Assembly: GCF_028596025.1 (NCBI RefSeq)
Contig: NZ_CP117167.1
Coordinates: 248,001 to 312,000, forward strand
Source: Mucilaginibacter jinjuensis
GTDB taxonomy: Bacteria; Bacteroidota; Bacteroidia; Sphingobacteriales; Sphingobacteriaceae
Direction: 5' to 3'
DNA length: 64,000 bases
Position numbers and translations under genes: made by a program. Below, in pieces: positions 44,093 to 51,034 of this stretch; the stretch's first letter is position 1; every line of letters begins with the position of its first letter. The notes beneath the pieces were generated by a model. The model was given only the letters and a program-made list of their open reading frames with translations. It ran no database searches and had not been told where the DNA came from.

Positions 44093-44848
44093 ATGAAGAA
44101 GCCTGCTGTAATAACCACTGATCCCTGGGAATCACTTAAAGAGTTTACCGCTGCACGCATAGCGATGGGCAGGGTGGGCAACAGCATTCCGTTAACCCAA
44201 TACCTAGAATTTAAACTGGCACACGCCCACGCCCGCGATGCAGTTTACTCTGAACTCAACAGCGAGGCTATCAGCTATTATCTGCAACACCTTGACATAC
44301 CTATTCTTAAACTTCACAGTAAAGCCGAAAACCGCAATCAATATTTGCAACGACCGGATCTGGGCCGGTTACTTCATGAGCAATCTGTAGAAATTTTAAA
44401 AGAACATACCGGCAAATACGACCTCAGCATCATTATCGCCGATGGTCTTTCTGCCCATGCGGTAAACAGCAATGCAGTACAATTGGTAGAAGCTTTGATC
44501 CGGCTATTCCGTTCTGTAAAATATAAGATAGCACCTATTTGCCTCACCGCCCAGGGGCGTGTGGCATTGGCCGATCATATTGCACATGGCCTTAATTCCA
44601 AATTATCCATTATGCTCATCGGTGAGCGGCCGGGACTAAGTTCTGCAGATAGTGTGGGTGCTTACTTAACCTATAATCCCCGACCGGGGTTGACTGACGA
44701 AATGCGCAACTGCGTTTCTAATATCCGCCCCGAAGGTTTACTGCATGAACCGGCAGCAGAGAAGATCTTTTATTTAGTGCAGGAGGCTTTCAGAAGAAAA
44801 TTATCGGGGGTGGAGTTGAAGGATAATGCAGGGTTGATAACGTCATAA
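44093..44848 (+). CDS. eutC: Ethanolamine ammonia-lyase small subunit
   Basis: 251 residues with EutC features: Ala-Arg-Ile-Ala-Met-Gly-Arg-Val-Gly, the Ala-His-Ala-His-Ala-Arg-Asp-Ala-Val motif, Ile-Ile-Ala-Asp-Gly-Leu-Ser-Ala-His-Ala and Gly-Glu-Arg-Pro-Gly-Leu-Ser-Ser-Ala-Asp-Ser. It binds adenosylcobalamin with EutB. No eutA reactivase, aldehyde dehydrogenase or microcompartment gene follows in this window; repeats and an IS come next. Confidence 0.95.
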   Translation: MKKPAVITTDPWESLKEFTAARIAMGRVGNSIPLTQYLEFKLAHAHARDAVYSELNSEAISYYLQHLDIPILKLHSKAENRNQYLQRPDLGRLLHEQSVEILKEHTGKYDLSIIIADGLSAHAVNSNAVQLVEALIRLFRSVKYKIAPICLTAQGRVALADHIAHGLNSKLSIMLIGERPGLSSADSVGAYLTYNPRPGLTDEMRNCVSNIRPEGLLHEPAAEKIFYLVQEAFRRKLSGVELKDNAGLITS

Positions 44849-44866
44849 GATCCTTTAAACTTTACC

Positions 44867-45440
44867 GTCATTGCGAAGCAATCCCCGACCTACAGAGTCA
44901 GTGACGTTCATTAACGCAGAAATCCGTTTTCCATTAGGAAGGGTAGTGTGATCCAACGAATCGTCAGTGGATGTACTTTTTCTTTTTCCGCAAAAGAAAA
45001 AGTACCAAAAAGAAAACTCGTGGCTGCTCAATTTTCTATTAAAGGGTGTATTGAGGCGGATGTTGTGCTATCCGAAAATTAAGATGCCACAATTGTTAGG
45101 TTATTGAGGGTTCATCACTGCAGTTGTTTAGTTGAGTTTGAAATTTTGTCATTGCGAGCGATAGCGTGGCAATCTCGTAGCTATACAGAACGAATAAGCT
45201 TACGACGAGATTGCTTCGTACCTCGCAATGACAAAATGGAAAAATCGGCAAACAGCTTCGGCCCAAAGCGGGCAGAACATTGGTGGCCTGTGCGCCGGAA
45301 AGAGGCATTGGAGATTTTGCAGAAGGGTTGGATTGAGCGAACGCAAGTAGGGCAAAAGATCCCGGCCTGTGTGTTCTGAATGCTTGCGTGGTATGGCCTT
45401 GTGTGAAAAGAAGCCTTTTGCCGATGAGCCTTTTGGTTAC
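44867..45440 (+). repeat. Dispersed repeat family C, copy split by the IS (left part)
   Basis: Non-coding block that begins with a family A-like end (CGTCATTGCGAAGCAATCCCCGACC) and includes a perfect 14-bp hairpin (44973-44986/44992-45005). It shares its first 230 bp with 28849-29183 on the other strand. It contains a nested family A copy (45145-45235). It continues after the IS at 46797; joining the two sides restores a perfect 9-bp hairpin. No convincing gene is seen in 44849-45441. Confidence 0.75.
45145..45235. repeat. Repeat family A, full copy nested in family C
   Basis: TTTGTCATTGCGAG at the left and CTCGCAATGACAAA at the right, with inner GGCAATCTCGTAGC and ACGAGATTGCTTCG. About 91 bp, nearly perfectly palindromic at the ends. 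Confidence 0.9.
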
Positions 45441-45465
45441 TCCTATGTTTGTATTCTAATTAAGT

Positions 45466-45623
45466 GAAGAAGAGTGAGAGCAGGTTTGGTTACAAACAGC
45501 AATTACAAGCATGTTCACACAAAGATACTGCCTCCTCTTTTTTGCCTTTTAGCGTCTGAACAGAATGTAAGGCGTATGGTATATCTATACAGCCAGTATA
45601 TCCACCAGGAGAAAAGACGAAGG
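45466..45623 (+). ncRNA. Predicted IS110 bridge RNA with target and donor loops
   Basis: Target loop: stem 45466-45483/45528-45543 (about 12 Watson-Crick pairs with two single-base bulges, plus 4 pairs/wobbles), left guide TTTGGTTAC at 45485-45493 identical to the target 45432-45440, inner hairpin 45495-45515, right guide CACAAAG at 45518-45524 complementary to 46795-46801. Donor loop: stem CGTCT/AGACG (45553-45557/45615-45619), left guide ACAGAAT 45560-45566 identical to the right end 46788-46794, inner hairpin 45577-45584/45598-45604, right guide AGGAG 45607-45611 complementary to 45440-45444. Ends of the RNA are approximate. Confidence 0.82.
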
Positions 45624-45658
45624 AAGGTTATCACTTAAGGTTTAAACTTAGCGAACAC

Positions 45659-46690
45659 ATGATCAATCTACTCAAACAAACAGTCGGAATCGACGTGGCA
45701 AAGGATGAATTAGTTGTATCACTTGGTCAAATGGACCAGGATACCAATATCGAACTGATCGCCGGCAAAACATTTAGTAACAATAAGAAAGGCTTTTCCC
45801 AACTTATACAATGGACAGAGAAGCTATTTTCAGATCAGGTAAAGATACTTTATGCGATGGAAGCCACCGGGGTTTATCATGAAGCCCTGGCTTATTATCT
45901 TTCAGATCGGGGAGACTTGGTAAGTATTATATTGCCGAACAAGATCAGTAATTATGTAAGAACACTTGATGTTAAGACGATCACGGACAAAAGCGCGTCT
46001 CAGGCGATAACCAGGTTTGGCCTGGAAAGGAAGCTGGAGATTTGGCAGCGGCCCAAAAAAGTATTCAAAGACTTAAGGCAGCTGACCCGTGAGCGGGACC
46101 AATTGATAGGCGAACGTACTATGCTTAAAAATCAGCTACACGCTGAACTGGCAGAAGCTTTTCCTAATGAAAGAAGTATTAGCAGGGTTAATGAGCGGAT
46201 AACATTACTCAACAGACAGGAGAAAGACATCAAAGCAGAACTGGCAGAATTAATAAAAAATGATCCGCAATTGGTTAAGCAGGTTAAGACCATTACCTCC
46301 ATACCCGGCATAGGAACCCTCACAGCAGTAACCGTACTTGCTGAAACGAATGGTTTTGAACTCATCCGAAGTAAAAAACAATTGGTCAGTTACGCCGGGC
46401 TCGATGTCCAGGAAAAGCAATCCGGAACTTCTGTAAAGGGCAAACCAAGGATATCTAAAAAAGGGAACAAACATTTGCGAAAGGCCATGCATTTGCCCGC
46501 ATTGGCTGCTATAAGAAACGATGAACGCTTTAGGGCTGTATTCGCCAGGTTAATAGCTAAGCATGGGATCAAAATGAAAGCCATAGTAGCCATACAGAGA
46601 AAGCTGCTGGAGCTAACTTATATCATTGCAAAGACTGGTCAAATTTATGACATTGGATACCTGCACAAAGCAATTGAAATACCATTTTAA
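45659..46690 (+). CDS. IS110-family recombinase (transposase)
   Basis: 343 residues. N-terminal DEDD (RuvC-like) domain with Asp12 (Gly-Ile-Asp-Val-Ala-Lys), Glu68 (Met-Glu-Ala-Thr-Gly-Val-Tyr-His) and Asp110 (Ile-Thr-Asp-Lys); the fourth acid, expected three residues later, reads Ala113. A coiled-coil linker (about 135-200) leads to the C-terminal Tnp_20 domain (Ile-Pro-Gly-Ile-Gly-Thr ... Tyr-Ala-Gly-Leu-Asp) with the probable catalytic Ser255 (Gln-Ser-Gly) and Ile-Ser-Lys-Lys-Gly-Asn-Lys-His-Leu-Arg. IS110 recombinases use a bridge RNA to join donor and target. The frame is intact, so the element may be active. Confidence 0.95.
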   Translation: MINLLKQTVGIDVAKDELVVSLGQMDQDTNIELIAGKTFSNNKKGFSQLIQWTEKLFSDQVKILYAMEATGVYHEALAYYLSDRGDLVSIILPNKISNYVRTLDVKTITDKSASQAITRFGLERKLEIWQRPKKVFKDLRQLTRERDQLIGERTMLKNQLHAELAEAFPNERSISRVNERITLLNRQEKDIKAELAELIKNDPQLVKQVKTITSIPGIGTLTAVTVLAETNGFELIRSKKQLVSYAGLDVQEKQSGTSVKGKPRISKKGNKHLRKAMHLPALAAIRNDERFRAVFARLIAKHGIKMKAIVAIQRKLLELTYIIAKTGQIYDIGYLHKAIEIPF

Positions 46691-46694
46691 AGAG

Positions 46695-46729
46695 TTAGGG
46701 CGATACAACTAAAAAGTTGACCGCCCTAA
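46695..46729 (+). terminator. Hairpin in the IS right end
   Basis: TTAGGGCG/CGCCCTAA (46695-46702/46722-46729) with an inner CAACT-AAAA-AGTTG stem, 5 bp after the recombinase stop. There is no T run; probably a transcript end or stabiliser. Confidence 0.6.
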
Positions 46730-46796
46730 ACAAGCTGACATAAGCCGCCTTTAATAAAACAAATGTAAAATATATTTGATACTTAACACAGAATCT

Positions 46797-47014
46797 TTGT
46801 GGCTACAAAGTAATAGCCAACCCGCGGCGATTGAGCGGGACTGACGTTCGTAATGCACCACATTTAACCGATATGCAACCTTTAATCACGAAGCACTACC
46901 TTCCTTCCACAAATAAGTCACTTTTCATCACCAGCTATATTCAGAAAATAATTTTAGCTATGTTTGCCACAAAAGCCGAGGGGCCGAACGAAACATAAAG
47001 CTTGTACACTATCG
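46797..47014. other. Right part of the split repeat and leader of the next gene
   Basis: 46797-46860 continues repeat family C after the IS. A perfect -7 box TATGTTTG at 46959-46966 lies 48 bp before ATG 47015; no matching -33 box seen. Confidence 0.5.
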
Positions 47015-47986
47015 ATGCTAAGCATTAACGAGATTAAGAAACCCATTGCTGCGGATATTGATGTTTTTGAAGAAAAATTCAAATCCTCTATGCATAGTTC
47101 GGTGCCCCTGCTCGATCGTATTACACATTATATCGTAAAACGTAAGGGCAAGCAGATCCGGCCTATGTTCGTGTTTTTTTCGGCCAGCGTTTGCGGCGGG
47201 ATCAGCGAGGCTACACATCGTGCTGCAAGTTTGGTTGAACTGTTGCACACAGCCAGCCTGGTACACGATGACGTGGTGGATAACTCTTATCAACGTCGCG
47301 GATTTTTCTCTATCAATGCCTTATGGAAAAATAAGATAGCCGTTTTAGTGGGCGATTACCTGCTGTCGAAAGGTTTGCTATTATCATTAGAGCACGACGA
47401 TTTCCAGGTGCTGAAAATTGTATCGGAAGCGGTAAGGCAGATGAGCGAAGGTGAGCTGCTGCAGATGGAAAAGGTGCGTCGTATGGATATAGATGAGAAG
47501 ATCTATTACGAGGTGATTCGCCAGAAAACGGCTTCGTTAATTGCGGCTTGTTGTGCTGCCGGGGCTGCTGCTGCCAATGCCGATGCCGAAACGGTTGAAA
47601 AAATGCGCTTATTTGGCGAAAAAACGGGTATCGCTTTCCAGATTAAAGATGATATGTTTGATTTTGGGACCGATGATGTGGGCAAACCTTTGGGTATCGA
47701 CATCAAGGAGAAAAAGATGACCCTCCCATTGATCTATGCACTCAACACTACTACTGGTACCGAGAAAAAGCGCATTATTAATCTGGTTAAAAACCATAAT
47801 AACGACTTAGATAAGATAGCCCAGATCATTAAGTTTGTGAAAGATGCAGGCGGTTTGCAGTATGCCGACAGCCAGATGAAGAAATACCAGGAAGAGGCTT
47901 TCGAAATCCTGAACACCATGCCCGACGGCGATGCCCGCCGCGGCCTTGAACAATTAGTACGCTTTACTACGGAAAGGAACAAATAG
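47015..47986 (+). CDS. Long-chain polyprenyl diphosphate synthase
   Basis: 323 residues from ATG 47015 (an upstream TTG overlaps the -7 box). First Asp-rich motif Asp85-Asp86-x-x-Asp89, second Lys-Asp-Asp-Met-Phe-Asp, Lys47 of Gly-Lys-Gln-Ile-Arg-Pro. Residues four and five before the first motif are small (Ala80, Ser81), which permits long products, so the enzyme likely makes the C35-C45 menaquinone side chain (HepT/IspB type). Cytosolic or membrane-associated. Stop is 1 bp before the TerC start. Confidence 0.93.
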   Translation: MLSINEIKKPIAADIDVFEEKFKSSMHSSVPLLDRITHYIVKRKGKQIRPMFVFFSASVCGGISEATHRAASLVELLHTASLVHDDVVDNSYQRRGFFSINALWKNKIAVLVGDYLLSKGLLLSLEHDDFQVLKIVSEAVRQMSEGELLQMEKVRRMDIDEKIYYEVIRQKTASLIAACCAAGAAAANADAETVEKMRLFGEKTGIAFQIKDDMFDFGTDDVGKPLGIDIKEKKMTLPLIYALNTTTGTEKKRIINLVKNHNNDLDKIAQIIKFVKDAGGLQYADSQMKKYQEEAFEILNTMPDGDARRGLEQLVRFTTERNK

Positions 47987-47987
47987 C

Positions 47988-49046
47988 ATGTCGACCGAAA
48001 TAGAGTTTATTGCAGGCTTTTTGGTTTTTATTGCCTTAATGCTGGCGATAGACCTCGGGCTGTTCAGCAAATCTGATAAACCGGTCAGCCTTACGCAAGC
48101 CGGTATTATGAGCGGCGTTTGGGTTGCCCTGGCATTGGGTTTCTACGCACTTATTTACAACTATGGGCACCTGCTGCATAACATTCATGATTTTGCCGGG
48201 TTGCAGCAAATCAATTTAAGTCACTTCCATCGCCTCAAATTAAACCCCAATGATTTTGAGGGGAGCCTGGACATCTACCGTAAAAATCTCTCGCTCGAAT
48301 TTATTACCGGGTACATTGTAGAGTATGCGCTATCTGTAGATAATATTTTTGTGATGATCCTGATCTTCACCGCCTTTTCGGTAGAGCAGAAACATTATCA
48401 TAAGGTATTGATCTGGGGGATTATCGGTGCGGTAATCATGCGCTTACTGTTCATTTTTATCGGGTCGTCGTTGATTAGTCGTTTCCATTGGGTGCTGTAT
48501 ATCTTCGGTGCGTTTTTGGTTTATACCGGCATCATGATGTTTGTGAACCGCAATAAGGAGGATGAAGTTGATACGCAGAACCATCCCGTGGTTAAATTTG
48601 CCTCTAAGTACTTTGCAGTATATCCGCAGTTTTCTGGTGATCAATTTTTCGTTAAGATTGATAAAAAACGGATGATCACGCCGCTGTTCCTTGTATTGCT
48701 GATCATCGAAGTAACCGACCTGGTTTTCGCGGTTGATTCTATCCCGGCCATATTTTCGGTAACTAAAGATCCTTATATCGTTTTTTTCTCTAATATATTC
48801 GCCATACTGGGCTTACGCTCGATGTTCTTTTTGCTGGTGAACGTGATGGATAAGTTTCATTATCTTAAAACGGGATTAGCAGTATTACTGGCATTTATTG
48901 GCCTAAAAATGCTGGCTGGAGAGTATGCCGAACATGTGGGTATTACTACCACTACTTCGTTGTTTATTATTTTAGGGATACTGGCGGTAAGTATAGTGGC
49001 TTCGCTGGTGTTTCCGAAGCCCCCCGGCTCCCTAAAGGGGGAGTAG
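47988..49046 (+). CDS. TerC/Alx-family membrane protein
   Basis: 352 residues, about nine membrane helices. The signature acidic motifs are present: Glu-Tyr-Ala-Leu-Ser-Val-Asp-Asn-Ile-Phe and Glu-Val-Thr-Asp-Leu-Val-Phe-Ala-Val-Asp-Ser-Ile-Pro-Ala. Family members export Mn(II) or support metalation of secreted enzymes. The last residues (Lys-Pro-Pro-Gly-Ser-Leu-Lys-Gly-Glu) are encoded by a CCCCC...GGGGG palindrome (about 49021-49043) of the kind seen between genes, so the C-terminus may have been extended by a repeat. Co-directional with the prenyl synthase, 1 bp apart. Confidence 0.92.
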   Translation: MSTEIEFIAGFLVFIALMLAIDLGLFSKSDKPVSLTQAGIMSGVWVALALGFYALIYNYGHLLHNIHDFAGLQQINLSHFHRLKLNPNDFEGSLDIYRKNLSLEFITGYIVEYALSVDNIFVMILIFTAFSVEQKHYHKVLIWGIIGAVIMRLLFIFIGSSLISRFHWVLYIFGAFLVYTGIMMFVNRNKEDEVDTQNHPVVKFASKYFAVYPQFSGDQFFVKIDKKRMITPLFLVLLIIEVTDLVFAVDSIPAIFSVTKDPYIVFFSNIFAILGLRSMFFLLVNVMDKFHYLKTGLAVLLAFIGLKMLAGEYAEHVGITTTTSLFIILGILAVSIVASLVFPKPPGSLKGE

Positions 49047-49096
49047 AAGAGAGGCAAGAAACAAGAGCCAGGAAACAAGAATCGCTCCCAACTGAT

Positions 49097-49227
49097 CTTG
49101 CGCGCGTTTGCAACACGTGCTTAATACTTGTGGGGATTTACTAATCCCCGTAAATTATATCCACTGCCTGTTCATCTATAAACCCGATGGGCGCGGCACG
49201 GAGTAGAGCAAACAGCGGGGCTACAGG
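49097..49227 (-). repeat. Dispersed repeat family B, copy 1
   Basis: About 131 bp that matches 57255-57391 in inverted orientation over its whole length with few changes. One end holds a GCACG(C/T)GTTGCAAACGCGCGC palindromic block, the other CTGTAGCCCCGCTGTTTGC. Confidence 0.9.
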
Positions 49228-49295
49228 TGCCGAGCCCTACTAAGCGCTCATTTTCAGAAACCTCATTAACTATTGCATCCCGCTGATGATTTGCA

Positions 49296-49327
49296 TTTGG
49301 GCAGATAAATAAATTCTTTATAACTTG
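49296..49327 (+). promoter_or_regulatory. Possible promoter of the cyclase gene
   Basis: TTTG at 49296-49299, 21 nt, TAACTTG at 49321-49327 (one base short of TAnnTTTG). The start codon at 49334 is so close that the mRNA would be nearly leaderless; tentative. Confidence 0.35.
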
Positions 49328-49333
49328 CGGTGC

Positions 49334-50125
49334 ATGCATTACTTCGACTTTAGTTTCCTGAAATTTAACTTCTTCGATATCCTCGATATCGTGCTGGTAG
49401 CCCTTATTATTTACCAGTTGTATAACTTGATCAGGGGCACTATTGCTGCCAATATTTTTATCGGTTTGGCTATCATCTGCCTGCTATACTTTGTGGTAAA
49501 AGCGCTGCACATGACCCTGCTTACCAACATTCTGGGCAACTTTATGAATGTGGGTATTATTGCTGTTATTGTGGTATTTCAGCAAGAGATAAGGCGGTTC
49601 TTGTTGCTGGTAGGGAAGAATGCATCCTTGCAGCGAAACAAGGCTTGGTGGAAATATTTCTTCGGCAAAGCAGAAACGGAGAAGAACAACTACATCCGCA
49701 TAAAGCCTATTATTGATGCCTGCAAAAGCCTGAAACAAACCCGTACAGGTGCATTAATTGTATTCGCTAAGTTTTATGACGAGCAGTTTTACCAGAACAG
49801 CTGCGAGGTGATTGACGCCAAGATTTCTAAACGTTTGTTAGAAAGTATCTTCCAGAAAACTAGTCCGCTGCATGATGGTGCGGTGGTTATATCGGGCAAT
49901 AAAATTAAATCGGCCAGCTGTATTTTACCGTTGACAGATAATACCAACCTGCCGCCGCAATTCGGTTTACGCCACCGCGCAGGTATCGGTGTAACCGAGG
50001 CTAATGAAGCAACAGCCATCATTGTATCCGAAGAAACGGGTGAGATCTCTTACGCCAAACAAGGGCGGGTGAAAATGAATATTAGCTTTGCGGAGTTGGA
50101 AAAGTTGTTGAATAAAGATTTTTAA
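49334..50125 (+). CDS. cdaA: Diadenylate cyclase CdaA
   Basis: 263 residues from ATG 49334. Three N-terminal membrane helices (about 10-85), then the DisA_N/DAC domain (about 120-240) with Leu-His-Asp-Gly-Ala-Val-Val-Ile and Gly-Leu-Arg-His-Arg-Ala-Gly-Ile, the two catalytic motifs (DGA and RHR). It condenses two ATP to cyclic di-AMP, which controls potassium and osmotic balance and cell-wall homeostasis. No cdaR or glmM adjoins it, unlike in Firmicutes. The stop codon lies inside the terminator palindrome. Confidence 0.95.
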   Translation: MHYFDFSFLKFNFFDILDIVLVALIIYQLYNLIRGTIAANIFIGLAIICLLYFVVKALHMTLLTNILGNFMNVGIIAVIVVFQQEIRRFLLLVGKNASLQRNKAWWKYFFGKAETEKNNYIRIKPIIDACKSLKQTRTGALIVFAKFYDEQFYQNSCEVIDAKISKRLLESIFQKTSPLHDGAVVISGNKIKSASCILPLTDNTNLPPQFGLRHRAGIGVTEANEATAIIVSEETGEISYAKQGRVKMNISFAELEKLLNKDF

Positions 50126-50161
50126 AAGAAGAAGGCTGCCAATTGGCAGCCTTCTTCTTTT
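50124..50161. terminator. Perfect 38-bp palindromic terminator
   Basis: 19-bp arms (50124-50142, 50143-50161) with AAAAGAAGAAGG/CCTTCTTCTTTT ends. It begins within the cdaA stop codon and works in both directions, also facing the DUF2911 gene. Confidence 0.92.
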
Positions 50162-50165
50162 AAAG

Positions 50166-50260
50166 TTTGTCATTGCGAGGAGGAACGACGTGGCAATCTC
50201 GTAGCTGTGGTTATTTGATATGCATGCTACGAGATTGCTTCGTACCTCGCAATGACAAAA
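50166..50260. repeat. Repeat family A, full copy
   Basis: TTTGTCATTGCGAGG at the left, CCTCGCAATGACAAA at the right, inner GGCAATCTCGTAGC paired with GCTACGAGATTGC. Lies between cdaA and the convergent DUF2911 gene. Confidence 0.9.
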
Positions 50261-50273
50261 TTGGGTTTGTATC

Positions 50274-50810
50274 TTACTTCACCCAAACAGGTACACTCAG
50301 GTTATCCCATTCTAAAGCAAAGCCTTTGTCAGAGATTTTGTAAACCAGGCGCTCATTCGTTTCTGATGATTTTACTGGTTTAGCGGTTACCACTAAAACA
50401 TCTTTAGAGGCATCGTCTGTAGTTGAACCATCGCGGTTAATACCCCACTGGCCAGTTTGTGAGTTGAAAATAATTTTCCATTCTTTTTCGCCCGGAGTTG
50501 CATATAAGCTGTATTTACCTGCTGGCAAGGTTTTACCCTGGATGGTTAACGCTTTGTCGGTTGTAAAGATGGTTGCCTGGTTAGCACCTGCACGCCAAAC
50601 TTTATCATAAGGTACTAAGCCACCCCATATTGTACGGCCTTTAACGGCAGGGCTGCTGTAGTTAATAGTTACTGTAGCGCCTTTAATTGTTCCGGTTGCT
50701 ACCTGGGCAGGGCTTGCCGGGGCTGGTTTATCCTGTGCCATAACGGTTACGGCCATCAGCATGCTGAAAAATGACAGCAGAAGTGATTTTTTTAAAACGA
50801 TACTTTTCAT
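50274..50810 (-). CDS. DUF2911 secreted protein
   Basis: 178 residues from ATG 50810 (a TTG three codons upstream is not needed). Signal peptide (about 1-26, Val-Met-Ala-Gln). The DUF2911 core shows Val-Lys-Gly-Arg-Thr-Ile-Trp-Gly-Gly-Leu-Val-Pro-Tyr, Trp-Arg-Ala-Gly-Ala-Asn and Leu-Pro-Ala-Gly-Lys-Tyr-Ser-Leu. Periplasmic or outer-membrane-associated; function not established for the family. Confidence 0.9.
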   Translation of the reverse strand: MKSIVLKKSLLLSFFSMLMAVTVMAQDKPAPASPAQVATGTIKGATVTINYSSPAVKGRTIWGGLVPYDKVWRAGANQATIFTTDKALTIQGKTLPAGKYSLYATPGEKEWKIIFNSQTGQWGINRDGSTTDDASKDVLVVTAKPVKSSETNERLVYKISDKGFALEWDNLSVPVWVK

Positions 50811-50899
50811 GCGATTCAATGTTTGAATTGGTTAATTAAGAAGCAAGTTACAAGATATTGCTGAATAAAAATATAAAAAGAAAAGGCTGTCATATACTT

Positions 50900-51013
50900 A
50901 AAACGTCATTGCGAGGAACGAGGCAATCCCCGGCCTACAGAGCGGCTCTGTAAAGTTCGCGATTGCTTCCCCGAAGTAAATTCGGGACAGGCCGTACCTC
51001 GCAATGACGTTTT
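50900..51013. repeat. Repeat family A, full copy with GGCC variant core
   Basis: Perfect 17-bp terminal arms AAAACGTCATTGCGAGG / CCTCGCAATGACGTTTT (50900-50916, 50997-51013). The inner part carries CCCCGGCCTACAGAG and CCCCGAAGTAAATTCGGGAC, as in the copy at 1187, and lies between the M1 gene stop and the DUF2911 gene. Confidence 0.92.
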
Positions 51014-51034
51014 AGATGATGACGCAAACCTAAT

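Larger units (their letters stand above)
45442..46794 (+). mobile_element. Complete IS110-family insertion sequence
   Basis: The element is bounded by the dinucleotide CT on each side (45440-45441 and 46795-46796) with no terminal inverted repeat or longer duplication, as expected for IS110. It has a 217-nt left leader (45442-45658) holding a bridge RNA candidate, one recombinase gene (45659-46690) and a 104-nt right end. Removing it joins TTACT (45437-45441) to TTGT (46797-46800) and restores the stem TTACTTTGT-GGCT-ACAAAGTAA of the host repeat. The long left end places it in the IS110 rather than the IS1111 subgroup. Confidence 0.9.

Noticed and set aside
45104..45379. 91-codon open frame before the IS
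   Set aside because: It runs through a nested family A repeat and family C sequence; the reading is a by-product of repeat sequence with no recognisable domain.
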